DNA from: an uncultured Bacteroidales bacterium
GTDB lineage: Bacteria; Bacteroidota; Bacteroidia; Bacteroidales; FEN-979
Assembly (NCBI GenBank): GCA_903945175.1
Contig: CAJAUM010000052.1
Coordinates: 65,113 to 129,112, forward strand
Direction: 5' to 3'
DNA: 64,000 nucleotides
Shown piece by piece: positions 16,225-24,082 of the stretch. The notes beneath the pieces are model-generated. The model ran no database searches. It saw only the letters and a program-made list of their open reading frames with translations, and was not told the origin of the DNA. Numbering within the stretch: the stretch's first letter is position 1; every line of letters begins with the position of its first letter. The position numbers were made by a program, and so were the translations under genes.

Positions 16225-18894
16225 TTACAACTCTTCATACTCCGTTCTTGCAATCACCTCATCCTGAATTTGTTTACCAAGTTCTACCCAATATTGTGTA
16301 AAACCGGCGACCCGGACGAGCAAACTTCTGAATTTATCAGGATCAGCCTGGGCCTGTTTGAGCATGCGGGAGTCAACAATGTTGAACTGAACATGAAAGC
16401 CACCCTTACGGAGATAGGCACGGATCAGCTCCAGGAATTTTCGTGATCCTTCGCGGCCTTTAACAACGGAAGGATGAATTTTCATGTTGAGCTGAGAATT
16501 TTGAGATTTTGCATGGTTCCAGCAGGTGGCTGAATTGAACAGGGCATAGGGCCCGTTTTTATCAGTACCAGGGTAAGCCGATACGGAACCGTCAGAGAAG
16601 GTTGTGCCGCTCAGTCGTCCGTCGGGACTGGCCAGCGTAACTGCTCCCATCGGACCGTGGGTGGATACGGAGATCTGGCATGCATACATGGGTTGATCGT
16701 AGAGCGAACGGTAATTGTGCGTCATATCACAAAACCAATCTTCCCAGTCTTTCATTATTTCGTCAACGAACTGATTGTCATTCCCGAATTTTGGTGCATC
16801 GAGGCTCTGGCGGTGAATTTTTTGCCAGTCACGATAATCTTCTGTGGGAACCTGATCGATTAAAGAGTAGGAGCCAGTTTCCTGTGCCGTTTTATAGCCG
16901 AAATTTGCCAGGAGCGCCTTCCGGTATTCATCCAGTGAATAGTTGTTTTCGGTAAACACATTCTGTTTAAGCGAACTCAGCGAATTCACCAGGTTGGCGG
17001 TACCACAGCTTTCAATGTTGAAGGTTGTATTATACCGGCAGCCCATTTGACCAATATCTTTGCCTTTTGCAAGGCAATCGGGCTTCAGCATTGAATTTAC
17101 TAGCGACGGCGAAATTTTCCGCCAGGCATCATGCTGAATGTTGTTTGTCAAGGTAAGTACATGGCAGGCCCTGCTGAAATAGACCTTAAAAGCCTGCCAT
17201 ATTTCGTCGTAGCTATTCAGTTTATATCCGTGTGAAGGAAAAACACGCTGGCCTGTGCGCATATCCATGCCATCGAACAGGGCCACTTCAAGCAATTTAG
17301 GAAGGTTGAGGAAGTGGACTCCCACACTGGTAGCCGGAGCAGAACCACCTGGTATCCAGTGAATTTCATTGTCAAGCTCCAGTGGCATCCAGCTTCCTGG
17401 CGATGTTTCGAGGCATCCCCCGATGGCCCAGGCCCGCGCCTCTTCCAGGGCCATGCCTTCATGGGCATAGTTTCCGATCAAAAATTCGAGGGCAACCTGG
17501 TTGTTCACCCACGCCGGGTAACCGGTCCCTATCTTCGTGCATTCAACCCCTTTGAGCAGGAATTCTTCCGGGAGTTTTTCATCATACAAAACCGAAAGCG
17601 TAGGTTGGGGGGTATCGCATGTTATTCCTGCTTCAAGGATCAGCATCTCCAGTTCGTTGGTGGCAGAGGTGCCATCTTTCAGCAATCCTCCGAGGCAAAG
17701 GTTGTTAAACGTGTTGCCTGACAGAACGCCACCCACCACCCCCATCGAGGCAAAGCAATCTATTTCAGTAAATTTAATGCGCATGCATTCGAGCAGTTCA
17801 AGACTCTTTTCGCGGTCGATGGAACCATTTTTCATGTCGCGCTGCCAGTATGGATAGAGCACTTGTCCAACGCGTCCGGGCGACAGCCCTGAAATGGCAT
17901 CTTCGTTCAATACGGCCACATGGAAAAGCCAAAGCACCTGAAGGGCTTCATGAAATGAACGCGGAGGTTTGGAGGAGATCCATTCAAGACGTTCGGCCAT
18001 CTCAAGGTATTCGGTTTTTTGTTTTTCTTGTTTTTCAATGGATGCGAGGAAGATCGCCTCCTCTGCATAATTTTTTACCCATTGTTTGATGCCTTCGAGC
18101 ATCAGGATGACAGCCTTGTAAAAATAGAGACGGTCCATTTCGGGATAGCCTGCCACATCGGCAATTCCCTCTTCACAATTCCGGATAATCCCATCAATAC
18201 CGAACTGCAGCGGGTAGTAATAATTCATTACTTCACGCCCCTGCGGAAGGGTATAGCCGGAGTCGAACATGCAGATCACCGAGCGCATCAGCGCCTCTTT
18301 TTCTTTGTATCCTGGAACCAGTTGTTCGTATTTATGGCCTACATCATCCACCGATTTGTCCTTCCATTTTCTGGCGACTTCAAGCATGATGGGTACCTCC
18401 TCAACGCGGAGACCAAATTTTCCTGCAATGGAGATTACCCTACCGGAACTTTTCGTGACGTTTCCGCCCCCTTTGCCCATGGTAGTAAAGGTATCGGCTG
18501 TAAGTTTCCCTGATTCCTGAGCCTCCATGTATAGTTTATCCTCCGCAGCCATAAAAAAGGCTTCAGAGAGCCAGGGCATTGGATAGGATCCGCGAAGGAA
18601 CGATGCTTTACCCATGGCAAGCAGTTCCCCGGGATAGATGGTTGGCGTAAGGTGTTCAAAACCGGATTTTAACGCCTCAGCGCGCCGGATTATGGGGATT
18701 TCACCTTCAAGTTCTTCCCACCTGCGGGTGTACCAATAGGGAAACTCCATGGAAACCGACGATTTTGTTTCAAAATAAAGTTCCCTGGCTTCATTTGCGC
18801 GAGGGGTGGGTTGCCGCTTGCCTTCGCGGGGAGAAACCTCTTTTCCCGGCTCGCAGCCATAATAATTGATATGGGATTGGGGATCGGTATTCAT
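16225..18894 (-). CDS. hpdB: 4-hydroxyphenylacetate decarboxylase catalytic subunit (glycyl-radical enzyme)
   Basis: The 889-residue protein is a glycyl-radical enzyme. The thiyl cysteine is Cys494 in GGCLETSPG and the radical glycine is Gly864 in VRVAGFTQYW. As I recall the clostridial HpdB numbering, its active-site residues Ser344, Cys503, Glu505, His536, Glu637 and Gly873 correspond with a constant offset of nine to Ser335, Cys494, Glu496, His527, Glu628 and Gly864 here, all conserved. The reaction is oxygen-sensitive decarboxylation of 4-hydroxyphenylacetate to p-cresol in the cytoplasm. Phenylacetate or indoleacetate decarboxylase is the main alternative, but Glu628 favours a 4-hydroxyl substrate. 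hpdC and hpdA follow; a TAACTTTG promoter motif lies 34 bp upstream. Confidence 0.87.
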   Translation of the reverse strand: MNTDPQSHINYYGCEPGKEVSPREGKRQPTPRANEARELYFETKSSVSMEFPYWYTRRWEELEGEIPIIRRAEALKSGFEHLTPTIYPGELLAMGKASFLRGSYPMPWLSEAFFMAAEDKLYMEAQESGKLTADTFTTMGKGGGNVTKSSGRVISIAGKFGLRVEEVPIMLEVARKWKDKSVDDVGHKYEQLVPGYKEKEALMRSVICMFDSGYTLPQGREVMNYYYPLQFGIDGIIRNCEEGIADVAGYPEMDRLYFYKAVILMLEGIKQWVKNYAEEAIFLASIEKQEKQKTEYLEMAERLEWISSKPPRSFHEALQVLWLFHVAVLNEDAISGLSPGRVGQVLYPYWQRDMKNGSIDREKSLELLECMRIKFTEIDCFASMGVVGGVLSGNTFNNLCLGGLLKDGTSATNELEMLILEAGITCDTPQPTLSVLYDEKLPEEFLLKGVECTKIGTGYPAWVNNQVALEFLIGNYAHEGMALEEARAWAIGGCLETSPGSWMPLELDNEIHWIPGGSAPATSVGVHFLNLPKLLEVALFDGMDMRTGQRVFPSHGYKLNSYDEIWQAFKVYFSRACHVLTLTNNIQHDAWRKISPSLVNSMLKPDCLAKGKDIGQMGCRYNTTFNIESCGTANLVNSLSSLKQNVFTENNYSLDEYRKALLANFGYKTAQETGSYSLIDQVPTEDYRDWQKIHRQSLDAPKFGNDNQFVDEIMKDWEDWFCDMTHNYRSLYDQPMYACQISVSTHGPMGAVTLASPDGRLSGTTFSDGSVSAYPGTDKNGPYALFNSATCWNHAKSQNSQLNMKIHPSVVKGREGSRKFLELIRAYLRKGGFHVQFNIVDSRMLKQAQADPDKFRSLLVRVAGFTQYWVELGKQIQDEVIARTEYEEL

Positions 18895-18928
18895 GGAACA
18901 ATTATTTCAGGATAAGGATAGATGCTCA

Positions 18929-18936
18929 CAAAGTTA
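18929..18936 (-). promoter_or_regulatory. -7 promoter motif for hpdBCA
   Basis: Minus-strand TAACTTTG, 34 bp upstream of the hpdB start, in the 83-bp gap behind the Mpv17-like gene. It suggests that hpdBCA can be transcribed independently. Confidence 0.5.
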
Positions 18937-18977
18937 ACGATTCTTTTTCTAAAATACCTAAGTTAAATAAATCAACA

Positions 18978-19691
18978 TCAGAGCCGTTTCATTTGCATCA
19001 TACTGGCCAGAGAAAGCAGGATGCCCAGGATAACGCTGTAAACTGCGGCTACCAGGATTCTGTATCCTTCAGGGAGCATGAAATTCAGAGTTTGGGCAGG
19101 TATCCAAAAAATCGGGATGGTCTTTTTAACGACAAAGTTCCAGAAGGTGAGCCAATCACCATCCTGGATATATTTACTTACCTGAACGGGGGTAAAAAAT
19201 CCCTTCAAGGTTCCGGAAGTATTCATGATGTGCATATCGGTTATTTTATGAAATGCCATGAAAACCGGTGCAAACAAAAGGTTCAGTGTGGTGCCGACTG
19301 CAAAGGCAGCCAGGAGTTTTATCCAGGTGAAGCCTGGTTGACGCAGAACATCGGCAGGATTTGCAGTAGGGAAAGAGACTCCAAGTGTTTTAAGCATGAT
19401 GGGGGCCCCCTCTCCGAAAATCACAAAAGCGACTTTAATGGTTACACCCAGAAAACCCCACACGAGGGCCCGCGGAAGAATCCCAAATCCCTTTTTGGTA
19501 TATACACCGGTACGCAGCCTCAATCCCAAACTTTCGCCAAAGGTTGCCAGAATGGCGAATTTGATGAAACTCAGCAGGTAGGCGTGGGATGCATTCAGTT
19601 GTTCGTAACCTTTAAATACAGGGGGAAATATAAAAAAAGGGAGCAAAACCAGAATGATCACTCCCAACACAATGATATCAGATCTCTTCAT
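18978..19691 (-). CDS. Mpv17/PMP22-like integral membrane protein
   Basis: The 237-residue protein has about four to five hydrophobic segments. Its C-terminal region (KKTIPIFWIPAQTLNFMLPE, followed by YRILVAAVYSVILGILLS) resembles the Mpv17/PMP22 signature of a W-P-x-x-N-F motif and a final membrane helix. Eukaryotic members form membrane channels; the function in bacteria is unknown. It stands 83 bp upstream of hpdB on the same strand and 30 bp downstream of yqgE. A role in moving an aromatic product is only a speculation from position. Confidence 0.5.
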   Translation of the reverse strand: MKRSDIIVLGVIILVLLPFFIFPPVFKGYEQLNASHAYLLSFIKFAILATFGESLGLRLRTGVYTKKGFGILPRALVWGFLGVTIKVAFVIFGEGAPIMLKTLGVSFPTANPADVLRQPGFTWIKLLAAFAVGTTLNLLFAPVFMAFHKITDMHIMNTSGTLKGFFTPVQVSKYIQDGDWLTFWNFVVKKTIPIFWIPAQTLNFMLPEGYRILVAAVYSVILGILLSLASMMQMKRL

Positions 19692-19721
19692 AAAAACAGG
19701 GGAGTAATTTGTGGAAGGTTA

Positions 19722-20282
19722 TCAGTTAAATGTAGGATCAGCGGGAAAGTTTGCCCAAATGGCGTAATCCTGTCCCATGTTTTTCAAGTAGTTGCTCCAG
19801 AGTGTTTCGGGATGGGCATTGATCACCTCACTGACGGTGGTTTGCGAAAGGACCCATGATTTTTCCTTCAGTTCGCGGTCAAGTTGGTTAGGAGACCATC
19901 CGGAATAACCAATGAAAAACCGGATTTCATCGGGCGTAATCTCCTTGCTTCTTAACATGGTTTTAATCACACCCAGGTCGCCACCCCAATAGAGGCCCTG
20001 CATGATGGGGACGCTGTTTTCTACCTCCTGACGTGTATGAATGAAAAAAATAGAGTCGGTTTTCACCGGGCCGCCAAGATATACGGGAAGATTGTATGCG
20101 GAAAAACCTTTGACAATATCTTTGAGTCTCGCTTCGATGGGTTTATTAATGATCACGCCAAATGTGCCTTCTTCGTTATGCTCGGCAAGCAGCACCACCG
20201 ACTGCCTGAAATAGAAATCGCGCAGTGACGGCTCAGAGATGAGGATGCTTCCCTGTTTTGGTTTTATGCGTTGTTTTTCCAT
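19722..20282 (-). CDS. YqgE/AlgH family protein
   Basis: This 186-residue protein matches the UPF0301/YqgE family: KPKQGSILISEPSLRDFYF near residue 8, EEGTFGVIINKP near 37, LGGPV near 70 and FFIGYSGWSPNQLDREL near 122. The family is widespread, and in Pseudomonas AlgH is linked to quorum-sensing traits, but its biochemical role is unclear. It diverges from murL with 61 bp between them. Confidence 0.88.
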   Translation of the reverse strand: MEKQRIKPKQGSILISEPSLRDFYFRQSVVLLAEHNEEGTFGVIINKPIEARLKDIVKGFSAYNLPVYLGGPVKTDSIFFIHTRQEVENSVPIMQGLYWGGDLGVIKTMLRSKEITPDEIRFFIGYSGWSPNQLDRELKEKSWVLSQTTVSEVINAHPETLWSNYLKNMGQDYAIWANFPADPTFN

Positions 20283-20301
20283 GGTGTTTATCCAATTTTA
20301 C

Positions 20302-20309
20302 TACTTTTG
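20302..20309 (+). promoter_or_regulatory. -7 promoter motif for murL-murD2
   Basis: TACTTTTG matches TAnnTTTG, 34 bp upstream of murL. Confidence 0.5.
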
Positions 20310-20325
20310 TGATGGGCACGTTCGA

Positions 20326-20333
20326 CAAATATA
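20326..20333 (-). promoter_or_regulatory. -7 promoter motif for yqgE
   Basis: Minus-strand TATATTTG, 43 bp upstream of the yqgE start. It partly faces the murL promoter, so the two divergent promoters overlap. Confidence 0.5.
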
Positions 20334-20343
20334 ATACCAATTC

Positions 20344-21744
20344 ATGGCAAGGTCAAGCAGGCAATCAACTTTTCTTGAATTACGCGAAAAATATCCGTTT
20401 TTTGTCTTTGAAAAACAGGAATATAGTTTGACAAAACAGGGTCTCCAAATCCGTTTTACCTTTAATCTAGCTGATCAATACCATTTTTACCCGTCGATAT
20501 TCATGCCACGGAACTCAGGTTTTCTACCCGATCATAAAATCATTGACCATCTCGATAATATCATTTTCAACCTGGGCATGATCGAATTGATCAGCTATTG
20601 GAAAGCTGCATGTTCTCCACGGCTTGTTATCAAGCCATTTGCCCTCAGCCGGGAACAGGTGGCATGGTGGAAAAACCTCTATTTTCTTGGACTTGGCGAA
20701 TTTTTTTATCTGAATTCGATCGATGTTTCGGTAGAAAATTTTATGCATATGGAGGTTGCTTCAACGACAGCATTGAGGTCAGAAAAATTCATCCTGGATG
20801 AGGCTGTGATCATCCCGGTTGGTGGGGGCAAAGATTCAGCCGTTACACTTGAGTTATTGGGTAACAGGCCCGGAAGCATCCCATTGATCATGAATCCAAG
20901 GGGAGCAAGTCTCGCAACCATCGCAGCCAAAGGATTTTCTCAAAATCAGTTTTTTGAAATCCAACGAACGATCGACCCAACCTTGCTGAGGTTGAATGAA
21001 CAGGGTTTTCTCAACGGTCATACCCCTTTTTCTGCACTTCTGGCATTTATAACGGCTCTTTCAGCCATTGTGACAGGTCACCGGCATGTTGCCCTGTCGA
21101 ATGAATCGAGCGCCAATGAAGCAACCATCGAAGGAACCGAGATCAACCATCAATATTCAAAATCATTTAAATTTGAATCGGATTTTCGGGATTATGTGAG
21201 CAGGTGGATCAGTGAAGATATCAATTATTTTAGTTTCCTCCGACCGCTGAATGAATTGCAAATCGCATTTTTGTTTTCCCGTCTTTCGCAGTATCACAAG
21301 GTGTTCAAAAGCTGCAATGCAGGAAGCAAGACTGATTCGTGGTGCGGCCATTGCCCAAAATGCCTGTTCACCTGCATCATTTTATCTCCGTTTATTGAAG
21401 AGGAGCAGTTGACGGGAATCTTTGGAAAAGATCTTTTTGCCGATGTATCACTGAAACCGATCTTTGACCAACTCACCGGCATGGCCGAAGAAAAACCGTT
21501 CGATTGTGTAGGCACAGTCAATGAGGTGAATGTGGCTCTTTGCGAAACCATCAGGCATCGCGAAGCGGCGGAATTGCCATTTTTGTTGAAATATTACCTG
21601 AATTCATCCGCATTCATGCAGTATAGTCAGGTTGATTTCACCAGTGAACTTTTTCAGTTTTCATCAGAACATCATTTGTCGCCGGAGTTCTCCGTGATCA
21701 TTGGGGAGTTGTTTGACAGAGGAAATAGCGAATTCAATGGTTGA
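20344..21744 (+). CDS. murL: UDP-MurNAc-L-Ala-L-Glu epimerase
   Basis: The 466-residue protein matches MurL. It has a PP-loop-like nucleotide site, PVGGGKDSAVTLE (glycines near residue 160), the segment GLGEFFYLNSIDV near 116, SNESSANEATIEGTEINHQY near 258 and a cysteine-rich CGHCPKCLFTC. In Xanthomonas, MurL uses ATP to convert the terminal L-glutamate of UDP-MurNAc-L-Ala-L-Glu to D-glutamate, bypassing free D-glutamate. The next gene, overlapping by eight bases, is a MurD-family ligase, as expected for the MurD2 partner. The pairing makes this assignment strong. Confidence 0.88.
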   Translation: MARSSRQSTFLELREKYPFFVFEKQEYSLTKQGLQIRFTFNLADQYHFYPSIFMPRNSGFLPDHKIIDHLDNIIFNLGMIELISYWKAACSPRLVIKPFALSREQVAWWKNLYFLGLGEFFYLNSIDVSVENFMHMEVASTTALRSEKFILDEAVIIPVGGGKDSAVTLELLGNRPGSIPLIMNPRGASLATIAAKGFSQNQFFEIQRTIDPTLLRLNEQGFLNGHTPFSALLAFITALSAIVTGHRHVALSNESSANEATIEGTEINHQYSKSFKFESDFRDYVSRWISEDINYFSFLRPLNELQIAFLFSRLSQYHKVFKSCNAGSKTDSWCGHCPKCLFTCIILSPFIEEEQLTGIFGKDLFADVSLKPIFDQLTGMAEEKPFDCVGTVNEVNVALCETIRHREAAELPFLLKYYLNSSAFMQYSQVDFTSELFQFSSEHHLSPEFSVIIGELFDRGNSEFNG

Positions 21745-23116
21745 TCTTATCAGAAACAGGTTCACCGGATCATCCATCGTACTTCTGGGATTCGGCAGGG
21801 AGGGACAGGCGAGTTATGCGTTGCTGAGAAAAGCATTCCCTGACAAACAGCTGTTCATAGCCGATGCCAATGAGAACATAAATGAAAATCCGCTGATTAA
21901 AGAGGATCCCCACCTGCGTTTAATTACCGGTCAGGAATACCTTTCAGAATTGAATGGCTTCGATGTGATTTTCAGGTCGCCAGGGATTCCCATCTGGAAT
22001 TTGAACATTCCCCGGGAAAAAATTACTTCTCAAACAGATTTATTCTTGCAGTGTTATGCGAAACAGGTTATCGGCATTACTGGAACAAAGGGTAAAAGCA
22101 CAACTTCGAGCCTGATTCATCATATCCTTCAGACTTCCGGCTTTGATACGCTCCTGGCCGGCAACATCGGCAACCCTGTGTTTCATTTCATCGACCTGAT
22201 CACTCCGGATACCAAAATCGTTTTTGAACTCTCGTCCCATCAGCTCGAATACATTCAGACTGCACCGCATATATCGGTTTTGCTGAATCTTTTCCAGGAG
22301 CATCTCGATGCCTATTCCAGTTATGAAGATTATCAATCGGCCAAGGTGAACATCACGAAATATCAGCATGCTGATGATTTCATCATTTTTAATTGTGATG
22401 ATGCCCTCGTTGACCGGCAAGTTAAGCCATACGAGCGTGTTCGTAACAGTTTTCCTTTTTCAACGGAGCGATGTGTGAACCAGGGGGGCTTTATCCGGGA
22501 TGGCTGGATTTGCTTTTCAAATGGAAAGGATGTTATCCCTGTATGGAAAATTCATCAGGACAGGTTCCTTCGCGGCGAACATAATCTGAAGAATATCCTG
22601 GCTGCAGTGAATGTGGCGATGATATGCCATATTGCTCCTGAAATGATCGAAGAGGGCATTGCTACCTTTAAAGGTCTTGAACACCGGATGGAATATGTTG
22701 GAACCTTCAGGAAAATCCATTTTTACAATGATTCCATTGCAACGATTCCTGAAGCATGCATCGCGGCAGTAAAGGCGATTCCTGGTGTGGACACGCTCAT
22801 TGCAGGCGGGTTTGACCGTGGTATCGACTATGCCGGATTGGCTGTTTTTTTATTTGGTTCAGATGTGCGGAACCTGATTTTACTCGGGGCTGCCGGAAAA
22901 CGCATTGGCGAACACCTTGCGCTGATGGGAAGCAGCGGAAAGAAGATTTTTTACATTAACAGGTTTGACGATTTCGCCTCCATTGCCTTCCGTGAAACCC
23001 GGGAGGGTGGCGTTTGCCTGTTATCACCGGCTGCAGCAAGTTATGATGAATTTAAAAACTTCGAAGAGCGGGGAAAACGGTTCAGGGATTGCGTAAAGAA
23101 TGATGTAGCAAAATAA
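21737..23116 (+). CDS. murD2: MurD-family ligase, probable UDP-MurNAc-L-Ala:L-Glu ligase
   Basis: The 459-residue protein has the Mur ligase ATP site GITGTKGKSTTSSLIHH near residue 112, ELSSHQLEYIQ near 164, HRMEYVGTF near 317 and IAGGFDRGIDY near 355. Standard MurD adds D-glutamate; MurD2 adds L-glutamate, which MurL then epimerises. I call it MurD2 because it overlaps murL (ATG inside the murL 3' end) and because the two enzymes act in sequence. Whether a canonical murD also exists elsewhere in the genome cannot be seen. Confidence 0.82.
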   Translation: MVDLIRNRFTGSSIVLLGFGREGQASYALLRKAFPDKQLFIADANENINENPLIKEDPHLRLITGQEYLSELNGFDVIFRSPGIPIWNLNIPREKITSQTDLFLQCYAKQVIGITGTKGKSTTSSLIHHILQTSGFDTLLAGNIGNPVFHFIDLITPDTKIVFELSSHQLEYIQTAPHISVLLNLFQEHLDAYSSYEDYQSAKVNITKYQHADDFIIFNCDDALVDRQVKPYERVRNSFPFSTERCVNQGGFIRDGWICFSNGKDVIPVWKIHQDRFLRGEHNLKNILAAVNVAMICHIAPEMIEEGIATFKGLEHRMEYVGTFRKIHFYNDSIATIPEACIAAVKAIPGVDTLIAGGFDRGIDYAGLAVFLFGSDVRNLILLGAAGKRIGEHLALMGSSGKKIFYINRFDDFASIAFRETREGGVCLLSPAAASYDEFKNFEERGKRFRDCVKNDVAK

Positions 23117-23131
23117 CGAAATCGCGAAACG

Positions 23132-24082
23132 ATGAAGAGAAGATTTTTTGGCTTTATAGGTTGTTTGATTGTTATATCGGGACAGGTAGTGGCCCAGCAA
23201 GTTGACTATAATTCATTGGTTAACAGGTATATTCAAACGTATAAGGACATTGCGATAAAGGAGATGATGGTTTACCGGGTGCCGGCAAGCATCACACTCG
23301 CCCAGGGGATACTCGAATCGAATGTGGGCCGAAGCAAACTCGCAACGCAGGCCAACAATCACTTTGGGATCAAATGCCACAAAGAATGGTTTGGCAAGAC
23401 CTTTTACCAGGATGATGACATGCCCAATGAATGTTTCAGGAAGTATGACAATGCGATTGAGTCGTTTCGCGACCATTCTTATTTTCTTACGCAGCGGGAC
23501 CGTTACAAAGGGCTGTTCGAACTCGATGTAAATGATTACAAGGGATGGGCCAATGGCGTGCAGTCAGCAGGGTATGCCACAGATCCCCGCTATGCTGAAA
23601 AACTGATTCAAACAATCGAAAATTTTTCTTTGTTCAGGTTTGACAATGCCAATTTTGCGACAGCCTTTGGCGACAGTCTGATGGATTTGGATAATCCTGC
23701 AAAACTGGCGTGGCTTTGCAGATTCATTGTGATACAAAAGGGTCCGAACAATCGGAATATTTTTGAAAATAACCGGTTACAAATGACCATTGCCCGCAAG
23801 GATGATAACGTATATATCCTGGCCCGCGATTTTGACATTTCGGTAACCCATTTATTATCGTACAATGATCTTCATTATGCCACTGCGCTAAGGCCCGGGC
23901 AGATTGTGTATCTAGAAAGCAAGCGCCGCAAGGGTGCTGCCGCAAAACATTTGGTAGAGCGGGGTGAGACACTTTACACCATTTCGCAGCTATATGGGAT
24001 CAAACTTAAAATGCTCTATAAGCGGAACGACCTTCAGGAAGGAGTTGAACCTGCTGCCGGCATGGTGCTGGAATTAAGGTAG
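23132..24082 (+). CDS. exported N-acetylglucosaminidase with LysM domain
   Basis: The 316-residue protein has a signal peptide (cleavage near VVAQ at residue 22), a GH73-type glucosaminidase domain with SITLAQGILESNVGRSKLA (catalytic glutamate in QGILES) and NNHFGIKCHKEW, and a C-terminal LysM-like region with HLVERGETLYTISQLYGI. Such proteins cleave peptidoglycan glycan strands during growth or separation. It lies 15 bp behind murD2, giving a three-gene cell-wall unit. Its 3' end overlaps the convergent neighbour by nine bases. Confidence 0.88.
   Translation: MKRRFFGFIGCLIVISGQVVAQQVDYNSLVNRYIQTYKDIAIKEMMVYRVPASITLAQGILESNVGRSKLATQANNHFGIKCHKEWFGKTFYQDDDMPNECFRKYDNAIESFRDHSYFLTQRDRYKGLFELDVNDYKGWANGVQSAGYATDPRYAEKLIQTIENFSLFRFDNANFATAFGDSLMDLDNPAKLAWLCRFIVIQKGPNNRNIFENNRLQMTIARKDDNVYILARDFDISVTHLLSYNDLHYATALRPGQIVYLESKRRKGAAAKHLVERGETLYTISQLYGIKLKMLYKRNDLQEGVEPAAGMVLELR

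Noticed and set aside
18993-19859. Plus-strand open frame of 288 codons opposite the Mpv17-like and YqgE genes
   Set aside because: It spans two genes on the other strand and its product is rich in Gln, Lys and Gly without domains.
23106-23131. Possible further octamer repeat between murD2 and the glucosaminidase gene
   Set aside because: AATAACGA, AATCGCGA, AACGATGA are suggestive, but the stretch is too short and degenerate to call.
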